Of a stretch of DNA of 20,735 nucleotides, positions 8,208-14,662 are shown piece after piece; position 1 is the stretch's first letter, and each line of letters opens with the position of its first letter. The notes under the pieces were generated by a model. The model ran no database searches. It was not told the DNA's origin and saw only the letters and a program-made list of their open reading frames with translations. This DNA comes from a virus, in the IMG/VR virus record IMGVR_UViG_3300003690_003189, positions 6,809-27,543 of that record. One strand, 5' to 3'. Made by a program: the position numbers and the translations under genes.

Positions 8208-8512
8208 AGCCGTTACGATGGCTTAAGCATCGGTTGGGCCATAAGCTTGAACACCTTAAGCCAAGTCATCTCATGGACGTAATAATGGACCATGGAATTG
8301 CGCTAGTTATAATAATAGTGGTGTGGGAAATTATTGAAGATATTCTTTTTCCGCTTATGTTCATCTGGCTCGGCAAAAACGTTAACGCATGGTTTTTGAC
8401 AGGAGCACCGCTAAGCTGGTTTTTATGTCTTCACCCAATTGCAGTCCCTGTTTTATGGGGAATTTGGATCAAACTTTCAAGGAGAAACAGTGAGAAATCA
8501 ATCCAAGATTAA
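8204..8512 (+). CDS. Small membrane protein (holin-like?)
   Basis: 102 residues with a basic amphipathic N-terminus (about 1-25), a strong transmembrane segment at about 31-53 (GIALVIIIVVWEIIEDILF), one or two further hydrophobic stretches at about 55-93, and a basic tail. This size and topology are compatible with a class II or III holin, and an endolysin lies 2 kb upstream, but many phage membrane proteins look alike. It overlaps the previous stop (ATGA) and the dnaE start by 23 bases. It could equally anchor the products of the two preceding genes. No family is recognised. Confidence 0.55.
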   Translation: MKPLRWLKHRLGHKLEHLKPSHLMDVIMDHGIALVIIIVVWEIIEDILFPLMFIWLGKNVNAWFLTGAPLSWFLCLHPIAVPVLWGIWIKLSRRNSEKSIQD

Positions 8513-8996
8513 ATTTGTTGGCTTGCATGCACATAGCGTGGCAGGTTCAATTTTTGACGCCATAGGATACCCACAGGCGCATATGGATTTCGCATATGAG
8601 AATGGCTGTGATGCCCTCGCGCTGACCGATCATGGGAACATGAACGGACTGCCATATCAGGTATTGCATGCCAAGAACATGAAGGCAGAAGGAAAGGACT
8701 TCAAGCCGATATTCGGTTGCGAGGCCTACTTCACTCCGTCTATTGCAGAATGGAGAGAAGCATATGATAAGGCGATGGAAGATAAGAAGAAAGCGCGCTC
8801 CATCAAGAAGGATGAACAATCGGGAGCCACCATTGAAGATGAGGGCGATAGCAAGAGGATACAGTCGATCCTAAAACGTCGTAGGCATCTTGTATTAGTA
8901 GCACAGAATCAAACTGGTCTTAACAATTTGTTTAAGCTTGTGTCAGAGAGCTACAAAGCTGAGAATTTCTATCGGTATCCGCGCATTGACTGCTGA
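8490..8996 (+). CDS. dnaE: DNA polymerase III alpha subunit, N-terminal fragment (PHP domain)
   Basis: The first 168 residues of a DnaE-type (family C) DNA polymerase, starting at GTG 8490 with AAGGAG 6 bases upstream. It carries the PHP-domain start: LHAHS (about residues 12-16, His13/His15), ALTDHGNMNG, and IFGCEAYFT, followed by a charged linker rich in Lys/Asp/Glu. The frame then runs into TGA (8994-8996) because of the 34-base duplication at 8958-9025. Removing one repeat copy joins this frame to the next and gives one protein of 1142 residues, the normal DnaE size. As written, this is a truncated product lacking all polymerase residues. Confidence 0.85.
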   Translation: MRNQSKIKFVGLHAHSVAGSIFDAIGYPQAHMDFAYENGCDALALTDHGNMNGLPYQVLHAKNMKAEGKDFKPIFGCEAYFTPSIAEWREAYDKAMEDKKKARSIKKDEQSGATIEDEGDSKRIQSILKRRRHLVLVAQNQTGLNNLFKLVSESYKAENFYRYPRIDC

Positions 8997-11952
8997 GAAT
9001 TTCTATCGGTATCCGCGCATCGACTATGCACTCCTAGAGAAGTACAATGAGGGCATTATCGCCGCGTCAGCATGCCTAGGAGGCGTTTACGCTGGCAACT
9101 ACTGGGAGCACCGGGAGGAAGGTCCCGAAGCCGTCCTAGAGGCAATGCGCGCGTCTACAGAGCGTATGGTGGATATCTTCGGAGATCGCTGGTATGCCGA
9201 GATCCAGTGGAACAACATCAAAGAGCAACACGAACTAAATCAATACATCATTCAGGTTGCACAAGAGTTCGGCGTAAAGCTGATCACGACAGCCGACAGT
9301 CATTACCCCAACCCTGATGCTTGGAAGGACCGTGAACTTTACCGGTGCCTCGGTTGGCTTGGCAAAGGACGTCCGTCGTGGGCTGAAGAAGAGTCGCAAC
9401 TTCCTGCCGGCGTTGAAGAAATCGGATATGAGTTGTATCCAAAGAACGGCGACCAGATCTGGGACAGCTATAAGCAATATGCAAAGTCGTGTGGTTTTGA
9501 ATACGACGATGCAGTCGTTTTGGAGAGCATTGAAGAGACATATCGAATTGCTCATGAGCGAATTGAAACCTTTCTACCCGACAACACTGTACGCTTGCCA
9601 GAGTTTGTTGTTCCGGCCGGCTACACAGCAACACAGGCGCTTGTACAATATGCACTTGAAGGCCTGAAAGAGTATGGACTACACACCAACAAAGAATATA
9701 CGGATCGGTTACGACGGGAGCTAGGGGTTATTGATGATCGTGGGTTCTCCAAATACTTCTTGACAATGAAATCCATTGTTGACGTAGCAACTAACATGAT
9801 GCTCGCCGGCCCCGGAAGAGGATCAGCGGCCGGCTCGCTCGTAGCTTATGCCCTGGGTATCACGCAGGTTGATCCCATCAAGCATGGGCTCCTATTTTCT
9901 CGTTTCCTTCGCTCGGACGCTACTGATTATCCGGACATCGATTATGATGTGTCCGATAGTATGACTCTTAAAGAAAAGTTGGTAGAGATGTGGGGTGAGG
10001 ATTGTGTTGCACCCATTTCAAATTGGAACACGTTGCAGCTTAAGTCTCTGGTCAAAGATATTTCAAAGCTTTATAACATTCCATTCACAGAGGTTAACAC
10101 CGTTACATCTATCATGATGCGCGAGGCGCTCCCAGAAGCAAAAAAGAAGCACGGTATCAAGGCGGGTGTTTATACTCCCACCTGGGAAGAGGTGATGGAG
10201 TTCTCCCCGTCGCTGCAGAAGTATCTCACACAGCATCCAGCCGTGAAGACGCACGTTGAGGGTCTTATTGGTCAGGTGCGCTCATGCTCACGCCACGCCG
10301 GCGGTGTTGTGATTGCAGAGGATTTAGACAAGAACATGCCACTTATTAATTCTGGCGGTGTTCGACAGGCACCGTGGGCAGAGGGACAGAACGTTCGACA
10401 CCTTGAGCCCATGGGTTTTATTAAGTTCGATCTGCTTGGGCTCTCGACGCTAAAGATGATGGAGGGTTGCATCGAGCACATTCTGCGTCGTCACCACAAC
10501 ATCGAAGAACCAACGTTTGCACAAATTCGAGAATACTATAACAACAATCTTCATCCAGATGTAATTGATCTGGAGAATCAAGAAGTATATGAGAATATCT
10601 TTCACGCTGGCAAATGGGCTGGTGTATTTCAGTTCACAGAGCAAGGAGCACAAAAGTTCTGTACTCGCGTGAAGCCCCGCAATATTATTGATGTATCGGC
10701 CATCACCTCTATCTATCGACCAGGGCCTTTGTCGGCCAACGTGCATGATGAATATGTGGAGGCTAAGGAAAGCCCCCACCACATCAAATATCTTACAGAT
10801 GAGTCACGCGAGATCACACAAGAGACCTTTGGCTTCCTCATCTTTCAAGAGCAGATCGCTCTCTTAGCCCACAAGCTAGGTGGCTTAACTCTTGATGAAG
10901 GCAACATGCTTCGCAAAGTATTGACCAAGAAGGGAACCGGCAAGAGGAGCGTCAAGGCCAAGCTGCACGATAAGTTCATTACAGGATGCAGCAAGAAGGG
11001 CATCGCGAGAGACGAAGCACAGTCAGTGTGGGATAAGTTTGAATTCTTCTCGGGATATGGTTTTAACAAGTCGCACGCAGTATCATACAGTATCATCTCC
11101 TTCCAGTGTGCATGGTTGTGGAACTACTACCCCGCAGAGTGGATGGCGGCATTCTTGGACAAGGAGCCCGAGACCAGAAAAGAAAAGGCAATTAACATTG
11201 CAAAGAAGTTTGGGTTTGATATCGCGCCCCTTGACGTGAATAAGTCAGGCACAGTGTGGGAGATTAGTGAAGATGGAAAGACTTTGATTCAGCCCCTCAC
11301 CTCTATCAAGGGACTTGGAATGGCTGCCATCGAGCAAGTGTTGGACAATCGACCGTTCATGAATGCAGAGGATCTATTATTTCGAGAAGGGGTGTCCTAT
11401 AGCAAGCTGAACAAGAAAGCCCTCGATGCATTATGTCGAGGCGGGGCTCTTGATAATATCGTAGACGATAGATTTACAGGTCGCAAGCACTTTTGGTCAA
11501 CATGTGTTGTTGAGCGCCCGAAAAATCTGAAGAAGTTTAACGAAAATTTGGAACTGTACAGACCCGAGGGCGATTTTACGGAAGAAGAGATCATTCAGTT
11601 TAAGACTGATTTGACCGGCATATTCCCCATGAATTTGGTTATCACTCCTGAAACTATTGAGAAGTTACAAGAGAAGTTTGTTCCTCCAATTTCTGAATAC
11701 GAGACAGATCTTCAGTTGTGCTGGTTTATTCCGCGTAAGATTGTATCAAGGAAGACAAAGAATGGCAAGCTTTATTGGATCGTTGAAGTGATTGATTCGA
11801 ATAACGAGCTTACTAAGATTCGATGCTGGGGAGTAAAGCCCGATAAGGATCGTATTCACCTTAACCGTCCCTATATGGCACATCTAAAGTACGATCCAAA
11901 CTGGGGATTCAGTACCTACGCCATCGGAAAAACATTTAGACAACTAGGATAA
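8938..11952 (+). CDS. dnaE: DNA polymerase III alpha subunit, main catalytic part
   Basis: The remainder of the phage family C polymerase. The open frame begins at 8938, but homology starts at the second repeat copy (8992). Motifs in order: AASACLGG and ITTADSHYP of the PHP domain; GPGRGSAAGSLVAYALGI; YPDIDYD with two presumed catalytic Asp; SRHAGGVVI; FIKFDLLGL with the third Asp; IYRPGPLSANV; FLIFQEQIA; SGYGFNKSHAVSYSI; YYPAEWMAA; and the helix-hairpin-helix region SIKGLGMAAIEQVL. A C-terminal region (LCWFIPRKIVSR…WIVEVIDSN) resembles the OB fold. This enzyme would be the replicative polymerase with the helicase at 1699. It lacks its own start and RBS because the frame is broken upstream. 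The next gene follows after 3 bases. Confidence 0.93.
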   Translation: MCQRATKLRISIGIRALTAENFYRYPRIDYALLEKYNEGIIAASACLGGVYAGNYWEHREEGPEAVLEAMRASTERMVDIFGDRWYAEIQWNNIKEQHELNQYIIQVAQEFGVKLITTADSHYPNPDAWKDRELYRCLGWLGKGRPSWAEEESQLPAGVEEIGYELYPKNGDQIWDSYKQYAKSCGFEYDDAVVLESIEETYRIAHERIETFLPDNTVRLPEFVVPAGYTATQALVQYALEGLKEYGLHTNKEYTDRLRRELGVIDDRGFSKYFLTMKSIVDVATNMMLAGPGRGSAAGSLVAYALGITQVDPIKHGLLFSRFLRSDATDYPDIDYDVSDSMTLKEKLVEMWGEDCVAPISNWNTLQLKSLVKDISKLYNIPFTEVNTVTSIMMREALPEAKKKHGIKAGVYTPTWEEVMEFSPSLQKYLTQHPAVKTHVEGLIGQVRSCSRHAGGVVIAEDLDKNMPLINSGGVRQAPWAEGQNVRHLEPMGFIKFDLLGLSTLKMMEGCIEHILRRHHNIEEPTFAQIREYYNNNLHPDVIDLENQEVYENIFHAGKWAGVFQFTEQGAQKFCTRVKPRNIIDVSAITSIYRPGPLSANVHDEYVEAKESPHHIKYLTDESREITQETFGFLIFQEQIALLAHKLGGLTLDEGNMLRKVLTKKGTGKRSVKAKLHDKFITGCSKKGIARDEAQSVWDKFEFFSGYGFNKSHAVSYSIISFQCAWLWNYYPAEWMAAFLDKEPETRKEKAINIAKKFGFDIAPLDVNKSGTVWEISEDGKTLIQPLTSIKGLGMAAIEQVLDNRPFMNAEDLLFREGVSYSKLNKKALDALCRGGALDNIVDDRFTGRKHFWSTCVVERPKNLKKFNENLELYRPEGDFTEEEIIQFKTDLTGIFPMNLVITPETIEKLQEKFVPPISEYETDLQLCWFIPRKIVSRKTKNGKLYWIVEVIDSNNELTKIRCWGVKPDKDRIHLNRPYMAHLKYDPNWGFSTYAIGKTFRQLG
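8958..9025 (+). repeat. 34-base imperfect tandem duplication breaking dnaE
   Basis: Positions 8958-8991 and 8992-9025 are identical except 8987 T versus 9021 C. In both copies the affected codon encodes Ile (ATT/ATC), so the difference is synonymous. Thirty-four is not a multiple of three, so the duplication shifts the frame and creates a stop at 8994. Deleting either copy restores a continuous DnaE. The synonymous mismatch points to two strain haplotypes joined during assembly, though a real duplication is possible. Confidence 0.95.
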
Positions 11953-11955
11953 AAC

Positions 11956-12333
11956 ATGAACGTCATAAAATATTTTAGTCCGCTCTTAAAAGAGCCTGCT
12001 TTAAAAGATGATCTGCCGACTATTATCCGAGTACGAAAATTTGACGAGACTGCAGCTAAAGAGTTCACCATCCTAATGATGAAGGCACAAAACACAGGCC
12101 AACCATATATCCCTGTGATCATCGATAGCTACGGGGGTCAGGTTTATAGCTTAATGTCTATGATTTCGGATATTAAACATTCGAAGGTTCCGGTAGCTAC
12201 CATTGCACAAGGGAAGGCCATGTCCTGTGGGGCCATTCTTTTTAGTTTTGGGGCAGAAGGTCATCGATACATGGATCCGTATACTCAATCGAAAGGTATA
12301 CCAGATGATGGCCGAGAATTGCGCGCAAGATAA
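11956..12333 (+). CDS. ClpP-like serine protease, N-terminal fragment (frameshifted)
   Basis: 125 residues as read, of which about the first 110 are ClpP-like. Visible: IPVIIDSYGGQVYS (the oxyanion-forming DSxGG element) and GKAMSCGAILFSFGAEGHRYM with the nucleophile Ser90. After MDPYT the frame continues into unrelated residues and stops. The catalytic His, normally some 25 residues after Ser in a MIH-type motif, is missing. The rest of the fold lies in another frame from 12284. Start ATG 11956 is 3 bases after the dnaE stop. An intact protein would form barrel-shaped proteolytic complexes with an ATPase or act as a head-maturation-type protease; as written it is inactive. Confidence 0.75.
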   Translation: MNVIKYFSPLLKEPALKDDLPTIIRVRKFDETAAKEFTILMMKAQNTGQPYIPVIIDSYGGQVYSLMSMISDIKHSKVPVATIAQGKAMSCGAILFSFGAEGHRYMDPYTQSKGIPDDGRELRAR

Positions 12334-12478
12334 AGATTATTTTTTAAATATCATTCACGAAAAAAGCCATGCAGATTGGTTTTTAGCTGCTGAGGAGGCA
12401 ATGGAACACAATTTAGCAAACCATCTATATATTCCAGAGTTAAAAATACATGTTGATGTAACATTTGATTTTAAGTAA
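12284..12478 (+). pseudogene. ClpP-like protease, C-terminal fragment in shifted frame
   Basis: From about 12284 the second frame encodes LNRKVYQMMAENC…, the handle helix and C-terminal part of ClpP. It includes ADWFLAAEEAMEH, where the Asp aligns with catalytic Asp171 of E. coli ClpP. Between the nucleophile Ser and this Asp only about 51 residues can be counted across the join, against 74 in E. coli and 76 in the paralogue at 17739. So about 25 residues (near 74 or 77 bases, a number not divisible by three) are missing, including the His. An ATG at 12305 could start a separate short product, but it has no clear RBS. Stop is TAA 12476-12478. Confidence 0.7.
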
Positions 12479-12508
12479 GGTTAGTCGGCGTCCACGCCAA
12501 AAAACAAA

Positions 12509-12643
12509 ATGAAAAAAACAGAGAAACGAAAGAAAAAGACGAGTATTGGAAATTCTCCATTCACAAAATATAAGCGACCCGGCCCGTATGGAGGCAACAA
12601 GGGATATAAAAAGAGATATAGAGGTCAAGGCAAGAAGCGTTAA
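12509..12643 (+). CDS. Very small, highly basic protein
   Basis: A 44-residue frame from ATG 12509 to TAA 12643, beginning MKKTEKRKKKTSIGNS and ending in a Gly/Lys/Arg/Tyr-rich tail (GPYGGNKGYKKRYRG…). Nearly half the residues are Lys or Arg and there is no hydrophobic core, so it is likely disordered and nucleic-acid or ribosome binding. The frame ends neatly before the non-coding stretch and codon use is like its neighbours, which supports a real gene. However, no good RBS is visible: the bases before the ATG are A-rich. No family assigned; I considered ribosomal protein bS21-like but see no real match. Confidence 0.5.
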   Translation: MKKTEKRKKKTSIGNSPFTKYKRPGPYGGNKGYKKRYRGQGKKR

Positions 12644-12701
12644 CGATTATTTAAATTAAATTAACAAAAGACATGCCAGCATACTAAAGAGTACCCCTAA
12701 C

Positions 12702-12729
12702 TTGATCCCGACACAGAGGGCGTTATAAT
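12702..12729 (+). promoter_or_regulatory. Candidate promoter inside an inverted repeat
   Basis: TTGATC (12702-12707), a 16-base spacer, and a perfect TATAAT (12724-12729) preceded by GT. The -10 lies in the loop of the inverted repeat GAGGGC (12716-12721) / GCCCTC (12743-12748). The 247-base stretch between the basic protein and the next gene has no convincing reading frame; a 13-codon frame at 12735 has no RBS. RNA from this promoter would start near 12736 with AAAGCCCTCC close to its 5' end, complementary to the RBS of the deaminase gene at 234-243. Confidence 0.4.
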
Positions 12730-12825
12730 ACTTCATGAAAAAGCCCTCCAAGAAAAACTTTGTAAACATTAGATGACAAAGTCCGTAACGTAAATATTTG
12801 GCTCACAAATTTTTAACAATAACAC

Positions 12826-12854
12826 TTGACAGGCACTGCAGGTCTTGTTATACT
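12826..12854 (+). promoter_or_regulatory. Strong sigma-70-type promoter for the nucleotide-metabolism operon
   Basis: TTGACA (12826-12831), a 17-base spacer, TATACT (12849-12854), with TGT before the -10 (extended -10). Transcription would start near 12861, about 30 bases before the ATG at 12891, which has a strong AGGAGGG RBS. The genes from 12891 to 16611 follow with overlaps and no visible terminator, so this promoter probably drives all nine. Confidence 0.78.
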
Positions 12855-12890
12855 AATACAGTAATCAAAGCCAAAACCGTAGGAGGGAAA

Positions 12891-13148
12891 ATGGCAACCA
12901 CAAACGAAGAAAAGAAACAATATGTTAAGGAGTATATTCGATCCTTATCAGCAATCGAAGAGTGCATCGAGCCCTACCAAGAGCAAAAGCGTGAACTACG
13001 CTCAGAGTTCCGAGAGAACGGATGGCTCAACACGGACGAGATCCGAGCAGCAGTAAAGGCTTATCGTCTTTATAAGCAAAAGTACAATATTGATGAGGTG
13101 GTGGAGAACTTTACTCTTATCAGCGGCGGGAATTCGGATGATAGTTGA
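12891..13148 (+). CDS. Small helical protein, possibly GapR-like (DUF2312)
   Basis: An 85-residue protein starting at ATG 12891 with the perfect RBS AGGAGGG 4 bases upstream; an in-frame start at 12798 would precede the promoter and is rejected. It is almost wholly helical and charged: a long helix (EEKKQYVKEYIRSLSAIEE) continuing to KRELRSEFRENG, then a second helix from about residue 48 (TDEIRAAVKAYRLYKQKY). The two-helix pattern with a glycine-tryptophan turn recalls GapR/DUF2312 coiled-coil proteins, which clamp overtwisted DNA, but the match is by pattern only. First gene of its operon; overlaps the dUTPase start by 11 bases. Confidence 0.6.
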   Translation: MATTNEEKKQYVKEYIRSLSAIEECIEPYQEQKRELRSEFRENGWLNTDEIRAAVKAYRLYKQKYNIDEVVENFTLISGGNSDDS

Positions 13149-13596
13149 GTACGCAAAGGTGCGCGAGTCGGTATATACACCTTCTCGCGCCAACCCGTCA
13201 GATGCCGGCTTAGACGTATTCTACTCGCCAGAAAATCTCCATAGCAAAATGTACATTGCCACGAACACGAGCCGCATTATTCCAACAGGTCTAAAGTTCG
13301 CCATTCCGCACGGCTATATGCTGGAGGTAAAGAATCGCTCCAGCGTGGCAGCCAAGCGACATTTGCTCATTGGGGCCTGTGTGATTGATTCGGGATACGA
13401 AGGCGAGGTATTTGTTAATCTTCACAATGTGGGAGTAGAAAGTCAAACTCTTAAACCGGGCGATAAGATCGCTCAACTCGTCATGACGCCAGTTGTGCAT
13501 TTTCGTCCGGTTGAAACGACAGAGGATACATTATATAATTATCCAATGACAATCAGTTCTCGCGGCCCCGGCGCGCTTGGGAGCACAGATGGATAG
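13138..13596 (+). CDS. dut: dUTPase (deoxyuridine 5'-triphosphate nucleotidohydrolase)
   Basis: A 152-residue trimeric-type dUTPase that converts dUTP to dUMP and pyrophosphate, keeping uracil out of DNA and feeding dTMP synthesis. The motifs are visible: I SDAGLDVF (21-28); II NRSSVA (67-71, RSSxA type); III GACVIDSGYEGEVFV (79-93), with catalytic Asp84 and Tyr87; IV KIAQLV (110-115); V SRGPGALGSTDG at the C-terminus. Motif V normally reads RGxGGFGSTG; here the uracil-stacking Phe is replaced by Leu and one Gly by Ala, a mild oddity. I chose ATG 13138 because the family starts near this strand, though the RBS is weak. It overlaps both neighbours. Confidence 0.9.
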   Translation: MIVEYAKVRESVYTPSRANPSDAGLDVFYSPENLHSKMYIATNTSRIIPTGLKFAIPHGYMLEVKNRSSVAAKRHLLIGACVIDSGYEGEVFVNLHNVGVESQTLKPGDKIAQLVMTPVVHFRPVETTEDTLYNYPMTISSRGPGALGSTDG

Positions 13597-14062
13597 TAAT
13601 ACAAAAGTCGTGATGTTTTCGTCTAAGAACAGCGACTGGGAAACTCCACAAGATTTTTTTGATAAACTCAATTGGCGCTTCGGACCCTTTGATTTGGATC
13701 CTTGCGCGGAACCTACCAACACTAAGTGTGCCAACTTCTTTACAGAAGTCGAAGATGGACTAGTCAAGAACTGGGAAGGGCACACCTCGTTTGTTAATCC
13801 GCCATACGGAAGAGGTATTGAAAAATGGATTCAGAAAGGATATGAGGAATCACACAAGCAACACACCAAAGTTGTGATGTTGATCCCTTCCCGCACCGAT
13901 ACAAAATATTGGCACAAGTATATAATGAAGGCAGACGAGGTTTATTTCATTAAGGGTCGACTTAAGTTTGGAGACAGCGAGAACAGTGCTCCTTTCCCAT
14001 CGGCAGTGGTGGTGTTTGATGGAAGCAATAAACAACAAGTGTTTGGAGCAATAAATCGATGA
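13589..14062 (+). CDS. dam: Phage-type DNA N6-adenine methyltransferase (Dam)
   Basis: A 157-residue protein of the short phage Dam family. It begins with WETPQDFFDKL (17-27), continues with FDLDPCAEPTNTKC (34-47), which forms the AdoMet/substrate side, and NPPYG (70-74), the catalytic DPPY-type motif, then a WI-K helix and the segment KVVMLIPSRTDTKYWH. It methylates adenine in DNA, probably within a GATC-like site, protecting the phage from host restriction or marking its DNA. No restriction partner is seen, so it is an orphan methylase. ATG 13589 overlaps the dut stop by 8 bases; the stop overlaps the next start (ATGA). Confidence 0.9.
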   Translation: MDSNTKVVMFSSKNSDWETPQDFFDKLNWRFGPFDLDPCAEPTNTKCANFFTEVEDGLVKNWEGHTSFVNPPYGRGIEKWIQKGYEESHKQHTKVVMLIPSRTDTKYWHKYIMKADEVYFIKGRLKFGDSENSAPFPSAVVVFDGSNKQQVFGAINR

Positions 14063-14301
14063 ATCGCGAGACACGCCGACACCTGGAAAAGAAAATAGGA
14101 AAGGATGCCACAAAAAATGCAGCCGAAAAAATAGTTCAGTTTGGGAACCTTCCAGAAAAATGCGATGCATGCCACGAATCATTTGACAAAAAAGACAAAG
14201 TCATGGTACAATCATGGCGTGTCGTAGTAAGACAAGAAACAGTTAGATTATTTTGTCCAACTTGCATACAAAAAGTAGAGGAGTTAGCAAATGGCAGTTA
14301 G
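14059..14301 (+). CDS. Small protein with two CxxC motifs
   Basis: 80 residues. A basic helical N-terminus (1-30) is followed by CDAC (Cys35, Cys38) and CPTC (Cys66, Cys69), separated by strands (KVMVQSWRVVVRQETVRLF). This is a probable zinc ribbon or treble-clef fold with a single zinc. Function is unknown; it could bind nucleic acid or act as a redox/zinc partner of the thioredoxin-like protein encoded next. It overlaps the Dam stop (ATGA) and the next start by 11 bases. Confidence 0.6.
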   Translation: MNRETRRHLEKKIGKDATKNAAEKIVQFGNLPEKCDACHESFDKKDKVMVQSWRVVVRQETVRLFCPTCIQKVEELANGS

Positions 14302-14662
14302 CAGACTTTCGGAAAAGGCGCTAAAGAAGATTATAGCCGGCAAAACCAACGTGCCGGCAACGTGCGTTGTTAAATTTTATTCAAATACGTGTCCAATGTG
14401 TCACAATCTTAAAGAGTATTACGAGGATATATCAGAGGACAAGAAGTATTCTGATTTATATTTTTTCGCCTTTAATCTAGATGATGGCCATAAAATTGAG
14501 AAACTTTTAAATTTTGAGGGTACCCCTACCATCGTTTTGATGCGCACAACATCTACACCACAAAAACCAAAAATAAGGATCATGCAAGATCCGGAAGAAC
14601 CCAACGAAAAGACATGGTACAAGACCAAAGACATTTGCAAATTTATTGACAAGGAGAAATAA
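14291..14662 (+). CDS. Thioredoxin-like protein
   Basis: A 123-residue thioredoxin-fold protein. The active site is CPMC (34-37) after the strand TCVVKFYSN, and the cis-proline is at 79 (EGTPTIV), both in the expected places. CPMC replaces the usual CGPC, which normally alters the redox potential. It carries a longer C-terminal segment (about 85-123) than phage glutaredoxins. The natural use is to reduce the C-terminal cysteine pair of the class II ribonucleotide reductase, as T4 thioredoxin does for its own RNR; this is inference. A good RBS (GAGGAG) precedes the ATG. The TAATG junction couples it to the next gene. Confidence 0.83.
   Translation: MAVSRLSEKALKKIIAGKTNVPATCVVKFYSNTCPMCHNLKEYYEDISEDKKYSDLYFFAFNLDDGHKIEKLLNFEGTPTIVLMRTTSTPQKPKIRIMQDPEEPNEKTWYKTKDICKFIDKEK

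Noticed and set aside
8958-9025. Intein or group I intron insertion in dnaE
   Set aside because: The inserted segment is only 34 bases and is a copy of the adjacent sequence, far too short for an intein or intron and without their motifs.
9235-9655. Two overlapping minus-strand frames of 106 and 123 codons opposite dnaE
   Set aside because: Both are antisense to conserved polymerase codons and resemble no protein family; shadows of codon bias.
12270-12310. Programmed ribosomal frameshift in clpP
   Set aside because: No slippery heptamer or downstream pseudoknot is apparent, and about 25 residues including the catalytic His would still be missing after a shift.
12487-12506. GGCG/CGCC mini-hairpin followed by A6
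   Set aside because: Only four pairs, and followed by A rather than T on the coding strand, so not a terminator in either useful direction.
12735-12776. Thirteen-residue basic reading frame
   Set aside because: No RBS and it begins at about the predicted transcription start; too short to support.
12644-12890. tRNA or other structured RNA gene in the longest non-coding stretch
   Set aside because: No cloverleaf, T-loop GTTCGA-like motif or CCA end could be found; only promoter-like sites are supported.
13589-14062. Complete restriction-modification system
   Set aside because: The Dam-type methylase has no restriction endonuclease neighbour; adjacent genes are dUTPase and a small two-CxxC protein.
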